A DNA stretch of 64,000 bases from Peptoniphilus lacrimalis DSM 7455 (lineage in GTDB: Bacteria > Bacillota > Clostridia > Tissierellales > Peptoniphilaceae), in assembly GCF_000378725.1 (NCBI RefSeq), contig NZ_KB900368.1, positions 124,001 through 188,000 on the forward strand, in the 5' to 3' direction. Both the position numbers and the translations under genes were made by a program. The notes below the pieces were generated by a model that did no database searches, had not been told where the DNA came from, and saw only the letters and a program-made list of their open reading frames with translations. Shown here piece by piece: positions 7,358 through 16,214 of the stretch. Within the stretch, counting starts at the first letter, position 1; every line of letters starts with the position of its first letter.

Positions 7358-8389
7358 TTAAATTTTTATAATCCCTTTCACATAATCAAGAAAAAATTTA
7401 ATAAAAGGAGAATTTCCATGATTTCTTTCTACTGTCTTTAATTTATAGGTAAAAGCATCTTCTTCCTTGACTTTATTTATCACCTTTTCAACCAAAGAAT
7501 ACAAGTAGTCACTTATATATGAAAATTGCCATGGATAAAGCTCATTAATATCATCAACAAAAAAATTTGTACTTATGCCTAAATTTTCAAAATATTCATA
7601 ATTAAAAAATAACAATGCGTTTTCTGAAAAGCTAAAATCTCCCCTTCTTCTTTTGTTGTACTGTTCTTTATTTATTATGAAAGGATTTTGTAATTCATAA
7701 TCTCTATAAATATTAAAAAGTTCCAATAAATAAATATCTTCTTTTAAATGGATCAAAATTTTTAAAGCTGGCATGACTCTGTCAATTAAAGTATCGTAAT
7801 CAACTTCAGGAAATCCCAAATCTTTAATATCAGTCTTACCAAACATTACATCATAAAATCTATCTCTTTCAGATAAAAGTTCATAAAGATTCATTGACTC
7901 ATAGGCTTTTATTTTTAAAAATAGTATATATTCCTTAAGTATGGGTTCAATCCCATAATCCTCACATAAAATATCTGTTTCTAAAGCTCTTCTTACTATT
8001 TCTTTAAAGCTTTTTAAATCAGTTTTTAAGCCCTTATTTGTGTAATTATAAACTAGATTTTTAAGAGATTCCACCAACTTTTGTCTAAAGCTTTCAGCTT
8101 TTGTGGAAGAATTTTTATAAATTGCCCTATAAATATTTAAAATTTCTATAAAACTTAATTTATCAATTTTACAATTACAAAAATCTAAATAAGAGTAGTC
8201 TTCCATAGTGATTTGATCTTCATCAAAATCACTACAAAAACTTAGCAGACTTTTGTAGTCAGCAATTGATAATTGGTTTGAATTTAATATTAAATTTTTA
8301 TCATCAACATAAAGTAAAAACTCTAGAGGTTTTATTTCTATAATAGAGCTTGCCTTTAAGATTTCATTTTTATAAGTAAAGAAAAACAT
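7358..8389 (-). CDS. Uncharacterised protein, 343 residues
   Basis: I do not recognise this family. The predicted protein is 343 residues, acidic and rich in Leu, Tyr, Phe and Ile, with no signal peptide, no clear transmembrane segment and no evident nucleotide-binding motif. Its first 40 residues look like short beta strands; the rest looks mainly helical (for example residues 95-190). GGAGG lies just before the ATG, so it is very likely translated. It is transcribed alone between the helicase gene and rpmG. Base composition matches its neighbours. Confidence 0.75.
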   Translation of the reverse strand: MFFFTYKNEILKASSIIEIKPLEFLLYVDDKNLILNSNQLSIADYKSLLSFCSDFDEDQITMEDYSYLDFCNCKIDKLSFIEILNIYRAIYKNSSTKAESFRQKLVESLKNLVYNYTNKGLKTDLKSFKEIVRRALETDILCEDYGIEPILKEYILFLKIKAYESMNLYELLSERDRFYDVMFGKTDIKDLGFPEVDYDTLIDRVMPALKILIHLKEDIYLLELFNIYRDYELQNPFIINKEQYNKRRRGDFSFSENALLFFNYEYFENLGISTNFFVDDINELYPWQFSYISDYLYSLVEKVINKVKEEDAFTYKLKTVERNHGNSPFIKFFLDYVKGIIKI

Positions 8390-8598
8390 ATTGCCTCCAA
8401 ATTTATTATACTATTTTTGCAGGCAAATTTTTTAATAAATTACAGAAATAAGATAAAAAGCTTAACTTATCCTTTTTTATCTTATTTCTGAATAATAAGA
8501 ATGTTTTTATATCCCTTATATATAATTTAATAATGAACTATATTAAATATTACTGGTAAAAATTATATAGAAAATTTAAAACGAATGAATTTGATGTA
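8390..8598. other. Intergenic stretch with one long inverted repeat
   Basis: Between the DinG-like gene and the uncharacterised gene there is no coding frame. The only structure is an inverted repeat at 8443-8490 in which CAGAAATAAGATAAAAAG faces CTTTTTTATCTTATTTCTG, possibly a bidirectional terminator of the helicase gene. The region is otherwise very AT-rich. Confidence 0.6.
8443..8490. repeat. Long inverted repeat, possible terminator
   Basis: CAGAAATAAGATAAAAAG and its near-perfect inverted copy are separated by about ten bases. The stem is AT-rich and lacks a clean U-run after it, so termination is possible but unproven. Confidence 0.55.
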
Positions 8599-10896
8599 TT
8601 ATTCTTCCCAAAATTCACCTAATCTTTTTTTAATATCTTTATCACTATAAAAATCTTCAACTATCCAATGGCTGGGAAGCAATTTTGAGTATGGCTCTAT
8701 GGAAAATCTCTTATCTATCAGTAGAACTACTCCCTTATCATCTTCACTTCTGATAACTCTTCCACCAGACTGATTCACCTTTACCATACCGGGATAGATA
8801 TAGGCATAATCGTAACCCTTTTTCAGCTTTTTTTGGAAATGATTTTTTAATATATTTCTTTCAAAAGATATTTGAGGTATGCCTACACTAATTATAGCAA
8901 CTCCTATAAGTCTTTTACCAAGTAAATCTATGCCCTCACTAAAGGCTCCTCCCATTACTGCAAAAGCTCGCAAATCCTCTTGAAATTTAAATTTTAAAAG
9001 AAATTCTGACCTATCTGTTTCGGTCATTCGTCTACTTTGAATTATTACTTTCTCGTCAATTTTTTTATACTCTTCATAAACCATCTCCATATAGGCATAA
9101 GATGGGAAGAAGAAAATGTAATTTCCCTTTTTTTCTGTGAATAATTTTAATAGCCTCACTATATCAGCAACAAAATTTTTTCTATACTTATATGTGGTTA
9201 AAATTTTTTTATCTCTCAAAACCAATAGTTTATTGGTATCGAAGGGTGATTTAATTTTATAATAATAGGTGTTTTCATCTGCACCTAAAAGATTTCCATA
9301 ATATTTTAAAGGCTCCAAGGTTGCAGAAAAAAATACACTCGCCCTTGCATTTTTTAAAATATCTTTAAAAATATCTCCGCTATCAAGGCACAAAATTTTT
9401 ATTGTGTTTTCTTCCTTAAGTGAAACAAAGTCTTTGTTATAATACTGATAAATTTTATTATAAGAGAAAAGATTAAAATAAATATTTAAAATTTCATCAT
9501 AATGCTCATCTTCCTTATATTTTATAAGGTAATCATTTAAGGAATACATAAGTTTTTCCAAGGCTTCATTTAAATTTGCAAAGGCTTGATAAGAAAAAAA
9601 TCTAGTCTTTGCCAAAAGATTAAATTCACTTATCGCCTTCAAATTATTAGCCCTATTAATCTTTAAAGACTTTGGCAAATATTCATCTAAAAGCATTAAA
9701 TCATTTAATTTAAATTCAGCCGAATACATTTCCCTAGCCCTATCAACAAGGTTATGAGCCTCATCAACTAAAAATACATATGACTCCAAGGAGCCTTCAA
9801 AAAATCTTTTCAAATAGACTATTGGATCAAAGGCATAATTGTAATCACCAATAATAAAATCGGAAAAATTAGCTAAATCAAGTTGAAATTCAAAGGGACA
9901 AACAAGATGCAGTCTTGAATATTTTTCTATATTAGATCTTTTAAATTCATCTACAGAATCAAAAATATCTATAATGGCATCATTGACCCTGTCAAAATGT
10001 CCCTTAGCAAAGGGGCAGTCTTTTGGATTGCACTTGACTTCATCATTAATGCAAATTTTTTCTTTGGCAGTTAATGTTAGGTATTTGATTCTTAAACCCC
10101 TATCCATCAATTTGAACAAAGAATCTTGAGCAGTAATCTTTCCTGTAGAGCGTGAAACAAGATAAAAAATTTTATCTAACTTATCCTCTCCTATTGCCTT
10201 GATTGATGGAAAAATAACTGACATAGATTTGCCAATACCAGTGGGTGCTTGAACAAATAGTTTATTTTTATTACTAATAGTATTATAAACAGCAACAGCC
10301 ATCTCTCTTTGACCTGCCCTATAATTTTTAAAGGGAAATCTGCAAGTTTTTATAGATTCATTTCTGATTTCTTTCCATTCTGTCAGTCTTTTTGAAAATT
10401 CTAAATAGCTAACTATAAGCTCATTAAAAAAATCTGATAATTCTTCAAAAGAAAATTCATGGTCAATTTTTTTTATTTGAGAAGTTGGAAGATGAAAATA
10501 GCTCAACCTTACATTTATCCTATCTAAATTCTTATTTTTAGCATATATATAAGCATAAGTTTTTGCCTGTGCCCAATGCAAAATATTAGAATCATAATCA
10601 AGCTCATCTAAATCACGACTCGTAGATTTTATTTCATCAATTACATATAGGCAAGTTTTCTCTTCATAACCAATTCCATCAGCCCTTCCTTCCACAGTCA
10701 AATTAAAATCAGAAATACTAATGCTTGTAGAAAGAAAAACTTCTTTTTTGTATGAAGAAGAGTATAATGCTTGAAGTTTTTGATGAGCATAAATACCTGC
10801 CATTGCTCTAGAGTTTGAATAAAATCCCCTATCAATATCTCCTGATCTTTTGACAAACTCTATTAAATTTCTGACAGAAATTCTAAGTTCTTTCAT
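8599..10896 (-). CDS. DinG/XPD-family ATP-dependent helicase with N-terminal RecB-like domain
   Basis: The 765-residue protein begins with a PD-(D/E)XK-type (Cas4/RecB-like) region, seen as VEGRADGI and YVIDEIKST (about 68-95). A superfamily-2 Rad3/XPD helicase follows, with Walker A QAPTGIGKS, the DEAHN box, and motif VI QSGGRVIRSEDD. Four cysteines between Walker A and DEAH (KICIND, VKCNP, DCPF, LVCPF) fit the XPD iron-sulphur cluster. It probably unwinds DNA during repair. It follows trmL by ten bases. Confidence 0.88.
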   Translation of the reverse strand: MKELRISVRNLIEFVKRSGDIDRGFYSNSRAMAGIYAHQKLQALYSSSYKKEVFLSTSISISDFNLTVEGRADGIGYEEKTCLYVIDEIKSTSRDLDELDYDSNILHWAQAKTYAYIYAKNKNLDRINVRLSYFHLPTSQIKKIDHEFSFEELSDFFNELIVSYLEFSKRLTEWKEIRNESIKTCRFPFKNYRAGQREMAVAVYNTISNKNKLFVQAPTGIGKSMSVIFPSIKAIGEDKLDKIFYLVSRSTGKITAQDSLFKLMDRGLRIKYLTLTAKEKICINDEVKCNPKDCPFAKGHFDRVNDAIIDIFDSVDEFKRSNIEKYSRLHLVCPFEFQLDLANFSDFIIGDYNYAFDPIVYLKRFFEGSLESYVFLVDEAHNLVDRAREMYSAEFKLNDLMLLDEYLPKSLKINRANNLKAISEFNLLAKTRFFSYQAFANLNEALEKLMYSLNDYLIKYKEDEHYDEILNIYFNLFSYNKIYQYYNKDFVSLKEENTIKILCLDSGDIFKDILKNARASVFFSATLEPLKYYGNLLGADENTYYYKIKSPFDTNKLLVLRDKKILTTYKYRKNFVADIVRLLKLFTEKKGNYIFFFPSYAYMEMVYEEYKKIDEKVIIQSRRMTETDRSEFLLKFKFQEDLRAFAVMGGAFSEGIDLLGKRLIGVAIISVGIPQISFERNILKNHFQKKLKKGYDYAYIYPGMVKVNQSGGRVIRSEDDKGVVLLIDKRFSIEPYSKLLPSHWIVEDFYSDKDIKKRLGEFWEE

Positions 10897-10906
10897 AAAA
10901 ATTTGA

Positions 10907-11371
10907 TTAAATTAAATCAAAAAAATTATTTTGCCTTAAAGCTTCAAATAAAATTATGTTAGCAGAATTTGAAAGATTTAAACTCCTACCATAATTTTTC
11001 AACATAGGAATCTTAATAGCATCATCGTAATTAGAAAAAATTAAATCTTCAGGTAAACCCCTAGTTTCCGGTCCGAAAACAATAACATCTTCATCTTTAT
11101 ATTTAACATCAGTATAAAGCTTACCAGCTTTTGTAGTGGCAAGGTAAAATCTTGAATTTGGAAATCTCTTCAATAAATCATCATAGGAGTCATAAATACT
11201 AATATCAACTAGATGCCAATAATCAAGCCCTGCTCTTTTTACATGCTTATCATCAATTTCAAAACCAAGCGGCTTTATCAGATGAAGCCTTGTATTTGTT
11301 AATCCACATGTTCTTGCTATTGCTCCTGTATTAAAAGGAATTTCCGGTTCATAAAAACAAATATTTAACAT
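10907..11371 (-). CDS. trmL: tRNA (cytidine/uridine(34)-2'-O)-methyltransferase
   Basis: This 154-residue SPOUT methylase has the TrmL pattern: PEIPFNTGAIARTC near 9-22, FGPETRGLP (about 109-117) and the knot motif IPMLKNYGRSLNLSNSANI. It methylates the wobble ribose of tRNA-Leu isoacceptors. The FAD oxidoreductase gene lies immediately upstream (one base between stop and start), so both are likely in one transcript with the downstream helicase. Confidence 0.93.
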   Translation of the reverse strand: MLNICFYEPEIPFNTGAIARTCGLTNTRLHLIKPLGFEIDDKHVKRAGLDYWHLVDISIYDSYDDLLKRFPNSRFYLATTKAGKLYTDVKYKDEDVIVFGPETRGLPEDLIFSNYDDAIKIPMLKNYGRSLNLSNSANIILFEALRQNNFFDLI

Positions 11372-11372
11372 A

Positions 11373-12941
11373 TTAACCCTCCAAAATTTCTATTGCACAT
11401 TTAAGACCATCAAGAGCAGATGAAACTATGCCACCAGCAAAGCCTGCACCTTCACCAATAGGTCTTAAATTATTATATTCTAATGTGTGGTAATCTTTTC
11501 TTAAAATCCTTACAGGTGATGAAGTTCTTGTTTCAACTCCTGTTAAAATTGCATCATTATTTGCAAAACCATGTAATTTTTTATCCATAGATAAAATTGC
11601 CTCTTTTAGAACCTTATTAATAGATGGCGAATAAATATCATTTAAACTTGTTAATTTATATCCAGGTTTATAGGTAGGTATTATTTTACCTAGACTTGTG
11701 CTTTCTTTGTCGGCTAAAAAATCACAAACTTTTTGAACTGGTGCAAAATATTTGCCTCCACCCAAAATAAAAGCCCTTTCTTCGATCTTTCTTTGAAAAT
11801 CAATACCCCCAAGGGGTGAATTGCCATAAAAATCAGGCGAAACAGTGCAAACTAAGGCAGAATTTGCATTTATACCATTTCTTTTATGCTCACTCATTCC
11901 ATTAACACATAGCCTATTTTTTTCCGTTGACGATGGCACAACATAACCGCCAGGGCACATGCAAAAAGTATATGCACTGTGCGGATTTTCTTTTTTTGAA
12001 TAAGTTAAAGCATAAGAGGCTTGAGGTAAACTTTCATTTTTAATTTTATATTGGGAAAAATTAATATCACTTTGCAAATGCTCTATCCTAAAACCAAGGG
12101 CAAAAGGCTTAGCCTCAAGAGATATATACTTATTTAAAAAGCTAAAAGTATCACGAGAAGAGTTCCCCAAGGCTAAAATATATTGGCAAGCTTCAAATTC
12201 TCCCTTATCTGTAATTAAAGACTTAACTTTTCCATCCTCAAATTTCAAGTCAATAAATTTAGTTCTGAAATAAAATTCTCCACCCATTTTAAGTATAGAT
12301 TTCCTAATATTTTTTATGACATTTCTTAAAACATCAGTACCAATATGGGGCATAGCGTCATATAAAATATCTGATGGAGCACCATGGTCAACTAAAATTT
12401 CAAATATTTTTCTTGACCTCTTGTCCTTAGAACGAGAAGTCAACTTCCCATCAGAAAAAGTTCCAGCTCCACCCTCTCCAAAAGAAATATTTGAATTTTC
12501 ATCAAGAATGGAGTTTTCCATTAAATTTTTTATTTTTTCCATTCTTGTATCAATATCATCCCCACGCTCAATAATTTTTACCTCTACACCTGCCTTTAAA
12601 AGAGTATAGGCACAAAATAAACCTGCAGGACCAGCTCCCACAACAAGAGCAGATTTGACCTTATTTTTATTATTTAAAATTAATTTTTCTTCATTATAAT
12701 AGCTAATATTATTTTTAAGTTTATTAAAAATTTGCGGACTCACATCTGTATCCACAAGAACTTGATAAACATAAAAAATTCCATCTCTTGCATCCAAAGA
12801 CCTCTTATAGATAGAATAAGAAAAATCATCTTTTTTTATTAAATTTTTTACTTTCTTAAATAAATCTTCTTTTGAAGCATCAAAAGGAAGCTTGATATTT
12901 CTCAATATAATCAAATTATCACCATTAATATTGTAATTCAT
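11373..12941 (-). CDS. FAD-dependent dehydrogenase (COG2509-like)
   Basis: The 522-residue protein has an N-terminal domain of about 95 residues. The FAD Rossmann motif VVGAGPAGLFCAYTLL follows, with IIERG at the end of the second strand. Later motifs include SFGEGGAGTFSDGKL, CMCPGGYVVPS and a C-terminal GEGAGFAGGIVSSALDG. This set is typical of an uncharacterised NAD(P)/FAD-dependent oxidoreductase family common in Firmicutes. Substrate is unknown. No strong Shine-Dalgarno sequence precedes the ATG. It is the first gene of a unit with trmL and the helicase. Confidence 0.86.
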   Translation of the reverse strand: MNYNINGDNLIILRNIKLPFDASKEDLFKKVKNLIKKDDFSYSIYKRSLDARDGIFYVYQVLVDTDVSPQIFNKLKNNISYYNEEKLILNNKNKVKSALVVGAGPAGLFCAYTLLKAGVEVKIIERGDDIDTRMEKIKNLMENSILDENSNISFGEGGAGTFSDGKLTSRSKDKRSRKIFEILVDHGAPSDILYDAMPHIGTDVLRNVIKNIRKSILKMGGEFYFRTKFIDLKFEDGKVKSLITDKGEFEACQYILALGNSSRDTFSFLNKYISLEAKPFALGFRIEHLQSDINFSQYKIKNESLPQASYALTYSKKENPHSAYTFCMCPGGYVVPSSTEKNRLCVNGMSEHKRNGINANSALVCTVSPDFYGNSPLGGIDFQRKIEERAFILGGGKYFAPVQKVCDFLADKESTSLGKIIPTYKPGYKLTSLNDIYSPSINKVLKEAILSMDKKLHGFANNDAILTGVETRTSSPVRILRKDYHTLEYNNLRPIGEGAGFAGGIVSSALDGLKCAIEILEG

Positions 12942-12970
12942 ATATAAAAATTTTTAAAGTTTTAAATAAT

Positions 12971-13000
12971 TAAAAAAATGCCAGTAAAATACCAGCATTA
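12971..13000 (-). terminator. Terminator of the small membrane protein gene
   Basis: On the minus strand ATGCTGGTA pairs with TACTGGCAT (two G-U wobbles) around a three-base loop and is followed by seven T. Confidence 0.75.
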
Positions 13001-13018
13001 ATTATTTTTTTATATCTA

Positions 13019-13243
13019 TTATTTAGAATTTTTAACATATATACTCGTAGGTCCATCGGCTCCACCAATGATCTCAACTTGACCATCTTTTGTAATTTCT
13101 TCCCATTCTTCTTTTGAAATTTCTCTACCTGTCATCTTTTCATATTGGGTTTTTGTAACTTTCTTATCATGATAATTATTAAAATAAAAACCTGCTACTA
13201 ATAAGAATATAATAAAAATAGAAACTAAGGATTTCTTATACAT
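13019..13243 (-). CDS. Small membrane-anchored protein with GGADGPTSIYV motif
   Basis: The protein is 74 residues, with one N-terminal transmembrane segment (about 5-22) and a short exported or periplasm-facing domain. Its tail reads EIIGGADGPTSIYVKN. This motif is known from the beta subunit of sodium-pumping decarboxylases (OadB/GcdB), where it lies in a membrane-embedded region, and it also recurs in small proteins often mis-annotated as that subunit. Here no decarboxylase genes are near. Function is unknown. A GGAGG lies before the ATG, and a terminator follows, so it is probably monocistronic. Confidence 0.78.
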   Translation of the reverse strand: MYKKSLVSIFIIFLLVAGFYFNNYHDKKVTKTQYEKMTGREISKEEWEEITKDGQVEIIGGADGPTSIYVKNSK

Positions 13244-13364
13244 TTTATGTAACCTCCCAAATTTACAATAATTATATCACACTCAAGTTTTAAAACCAAT
13301 ATGTTAATAAAAAATTTCATATAGCATTATAAGAATGATTGAATGAATTAATAATAAAAATAAA

Positions 13365-13406
13365 ATATAAAAAAGTGGTATCTGAGAATAAATTCTAAAT
13401 ACCACC
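13365..13406 (-). terminator. Terminator of brnQ
   Basis: On the minus strand GTGGTAT and ATACCAC form a stem around a 17-base loop and are followed by six T, about ten bases after the brnQ stop. Confidence 0.75.
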
Positions 13407-13414
13407 ATAATATT

Positions 13415-14758
13415 TTATGCTCTTTCTTTAACTTGTCCGTATGTTTTATTAGCAAGAAAAACTTTTTCTAATAATGATACTACCAATACTCCTACAAAAG
13501 TTGGTACTAACCAAGAAAGCCCTGATTCTGCAAAGGGTAGATTATTTTCTAATTCAGTTAAGACTGGTAGAGAAACTGAAAAAGTAGTTCTCAACATTTG
13601 TACAAAAGGTAGACCTACTGAAAAGAATGCAGCAGTTAGATAGGAGAATTTTCCATATCTTACAAAATCATGACTAGCTCCCATAACTATTAATACTAAA
13701 GCTACTGGATATATCAAAGTTAAAACTGGTACAGAAAAAGCCAGAAGATTATTTAAACCAAAGTTTGCTACCACGAAAGAAAAGAAAGTCCATATATAGA
13801 CCCAAGTTCTGTATGATAATTTTTCTTTAAATAATGTAGCAAAATATTCTCCACCACTTGATATTAAGCCGACACAAGTTGTTAAACAAGCTAGGGTAAA
13901 TATTGCTGCAAGAAGGAAAAATCCAAAATTACCAAAGGCATATTGGCAAGTTTTCGTTAAGATTTCAGCACCATTTTCTGCACCTGCTAATAATACTGAT
14001 GAATTCATTCCTATGGATGAAAGCATTGCATAAACTACAAATAATACCAAACCAGCAAAAACTCCCGCTTTTATTGTATATTTTGTAACTTCTTTTTTAT
14101 CAGTAACACCAAATCTTCTTATTGCTAAAGCTATAACAAAACCAAAATTTAGTGCAGCAACGGCATCCATTGTGTCATAACCTGATAAAAATCCTTTAAG
14201 AACAGGTGATTTTCCATAATCTCCAACTGGAGCTGCAACATTTTTATCTAAAAACATTAATCTGACAAACATAAAAAGTATCATTAAAAGTAATGCTGGA
14301 GTTAAATATTTTCCAACTCTTTTTACAAGTTTATTGGGTTTTAAGCATACCCATAAAGCTACAGCAAAGAAAACAAAAGTATATACTAATCTTGCTAAAT
14401 TCATATTAAAACTTTGTGGCAATAAAGGAGCTATTGCCATTTCAAAAGGTACACTTCCTGCTCTTGGTATTCCAAGTCCAGGTCCTATTGAAAGATATAT
14501 TGCAGTTGTAAAAACTAAAGAAAATTTTGGACCAACTCTTTGTGCTAAATTAGAAAGACCATCAGTCTTACCAACAACTATTGCTCCTATAACAGGAAAT
14601 ACTACTGCTGTTATTGAAAAAGATAAAAGTGCAAGAAAAGTAGCACTACCTGCCTGATTTCCCAAAAGTGGCGGAAATATTAAGTTTCCAGCCCCAAAAA
14701 ATAGTCCAAATAACATTATACTTACTTGTACAAATTGACTTCTTGTTAATTTTTTCAT
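13415..14758 (-). CDS. brnQ: Branched-chain amino acid:cation symporter BrnQ
   Basis: The 447-residue membrane protein starts MKKLTRSQFVQVSIMLFGLF and has about 12 hydrophobic segments. The family signature FGAGNLIFPPLLG lies near 18-30. It imports Leu, Ile and Val with Na+ or H+. The ATG at 14756-14758 is chosen over an upstream start because GAGGAG precedes it and it gives the standard BrnQ N-terminus. A T-box leader lies upstream, so expression should rise when the matching tRNA is uncharged. Confidence 0.94.
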   Translation of the reverse strand: MKKLTRSQFVQVSIMLFGLFFGAGNLIFPPLLGNQAGSATFLALLSFSITAVVFPVIGAIVVGKTDGLSNLAQRVGPKFSLVFTTAIYLSIGPGLGIPRAGSVPFEMAIAPLLPQSFNMNLARLVYTFVFFAVALWVCLKPNKLVKRVGKYLTPALLLMILFMFVRLMFLDKNVAAPVGDYGKSPVLKGFLSGYDTMDAVAALNFGFVIALAIRRFGVTDKKEVTKYTIKAGVFAGLVLFVVYAMLSSIGMNSSVLLAGAENGAEILTKTCQYAFGNFGFFLLAAIFTLACLTTCVGLISSGGEYFATLFKEKLSYRTWVYIWTFFSFVVANFGLNNLLAFSVPVLTLIYPVALVLIVMGASHDFVRYGKFSYLTAAFFSVGLPFVQMLRTTFSVSLPVLTELENNLPFAESGLSWLVPTFVGVLVVSLLEKVFLANKTYGQVKERA

Positions 14759-14873
14759 AATGAAATTATCTCCTCTTTTTTTATTTTTCAAATTTAATTT
14801 TGATAAATATGAACCCACTCTATCACTTAGCTTGATTCAAGTGGGTTTTAGGAAACTACTTTTCCAAAATAAA

Positions 14874-15120
14874 AAAAGTCCTTTGTCTTTAATTAGACAA
14901 AGGACGAAAATTCCGCGTTACCACCTTTTATTCTTATATAAAAATAAGCTCTCAAGCATCTATCAATGCCGGGTTTTTGTAACGCCTACCAAAGCGACAA
15001 ATCTTACTATAATTTCAGACTTGCAATATAGAAAAATGATTTTCATCTTACTTCCGATATAGGCTTTCACCAAACGCCTACTCTCTAAAATCTTTCATAA
15101 AACTACTCTTTTTTTCTTAA
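14874..15120 (-). promoter_or_regulatory. T-box leader of brnQ, probable leucine (UUA) specifier
   Basis: On the minus strand the leader has AGAGAG and GGTGAAAGCC in stem I, the T-box sequence AAGGTGGTAACGCG, and a terminator in which GTCCTTTGTC pairs with GACAAAGGAC before seven T. The specifier region reads GAA-A-TTA-TAG; using the GAA-N-codon spacing seen in the other two T-boxes here, the codon is UUA (Leu, bases 15010-15012). A one-base shift would give AUU (Ile). Both fit a branched-chain transporter. Confidence 0.9.
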
Positions 15121-15153
15121 TTTTTATCATAAAAGTTAAATTTGATTTATTAG

Positions 15154-15182
15154 ATAGTACTAAAATAAATTAACTTTGTCAA
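15154..15182 (-). promoter_or_regulatory. brnQ promoter
   Basis: On the minus strand TTGACA (15177-15182) and TACTAT (15154-15159) are separated by 17 bases, about 35 bases upstream of the T-box leader. Confidence 0.8.
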
Positions 15183-15191
15183 TAATTTTTT

Positions 15192-15236
15192 TAAAATAAA
15201 AAAAAAAAAATTGGGACTGTCCTTAAGGACTGTCCC
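15192..15236 (-). terminator. metQ terminator built from a GGGACAGTCC palindrome
   Basis: On the minus strand GGGACAGTCC-TTAA-GGACAGTCCC forms a strong hairpin with one central mismatch and is followed by more than ten T. It ends the metNIQ transcript. The sequence is a member of the GGGACTGTCCC family that is abundant at 51.5-59.5 kb. Confidence 0.85.
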
Positions 15237-15273
15237 ATAATATTTTAGTATTTTCTGATTAGCAAAAATTATT

Positions 15274-16173
15274 TTACTTGTTTTTAACTTGGATAATAGC
15301 ACCTTGATACTTTTCATCAATAAATTTCTTAGCATCTTCTGATTGTAAGATTTCTATAAATTTTTGGAATTTTTCTTTATTTGTATCTTCTTTTCTGATA
15401 GCTACTAAGTTAGCATAAGGTGAATCTTTTGATTCAAGGAAAAGTGAATCACTTGTTGGTTTTAATCCTGCTGTTAGGGCAAAATTAGAATTAATAACTC
15501 CTGCTCCTGCATCCTTATAAACTTGAGCAACACTTGGAGCTTCAACGGCTGTAAACTTAAAATTATGTGGATTTTCTGTAATATCTTTTTCAGTTGTGTT
15601 TAAATTTGTCCTGTCTTTAATTTTAATTAGTCCTGCATCTTCAAGTAATATTAATGCTCTTGCTCCATTTGTTGGGTCGTTAGGAAGTATTATATCAGAA
15701 CCATCTGGTATTTCACTTATTGACTTATATTTTGCTGAATATAAAGCCATTGGTTCTAAGTGAACAAATCCTAATGTTGTTATATTATCAATTTTTCTAT
15801 CCTTTACAAATTCATCTAAATAAGGTTCGTGTTGGAAATAATTTGCGTTAATATCTCCTGATGATAATTGTAAGTTTGGTTGAATATAATCATCAAATAC
15901 TACAGTTTTTACATCTAGTCCAGCTTCTTTGAACTTATCTTGTAAAGCATCAACTATTTCTCCATGTGGTGTTGCTGAAACTCCAATAACAATCTTGTTG
16001 TCTTCAGAAATTGGCACTAAATCTTTCTTTTGACCATCAGCTGTTTGTTCAGCTTGGTTTGTTGCATTTGCCCCATTTGCTTTTTCTTCTGTTTTTGCAT
16101 CATTTTTGCCACAAGCTGATAATAAAAGTGTTAGTGACAATGCTGCTACTCCTAAAATTTTTAAATTCTTCAT
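15274..16173 (-). CDS. metQ: Methionine ABC transporter substrate-binding lipoprotein
   Basis: The 299-residue protein has a lipoprotein signal peptide with lipobox LLSAC (about 17-21) and an acidic linker. The NlpA/MetQ domain follows, with VIGVSATPHGEIVDAL, FQHEPYLDEF and NGARALILLEDAGLI. It delivers methionine to MetNI at the cell surface. It is the last gene of metN-metI-metQ, behind a T-box, and ends at a palindrome-type terminator. Confidence 0.94.
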   Translation of the reverse strand: MKNLKILGVAALSLTLLLSACGKNDAKTEEKANGANATNQAEQTADGQKKDLVPISEDNKIVIGVSATPHGEIVDALQDKFKEAGLDVKTVVFDDYIQPNLQLSSGDINANYFQHEPYLDEFVKDRKIDNITTLGFVHLEPMALYSAKYKSISEIPDGSDIILPNDPTNGARALILLEDAGLIKIKDRTNLNTTEKDITENPHNFKFTAVEAPSVAQVYKDAGAGVINSNFALTAGLKPTSDSLFLESKDSPYANLVAIRKEDTNKEKFQKFIEILQSEDAKKFIDEKYQGAIIQVKNK

Positions 16174-16214
16174 TTTCTTTCCTCCTAAAATTTTTTATTT
16201 ATTTTAATTTTAAA

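Noticed and set aside
13019-13243. A sodium-pumping decarboxylase subunit
   Set aside because: Only a short GGADGPT motif is shared; the protein is 74 residues with one membrane segment and has no partner genes.
15150-15335. A 61-codon minus-strand frame over the brnQ promoter
   Set aside because: It overlaps the metQ 3' end, the palindrome terminator and the promoter, and codes for low-complexity sequence.
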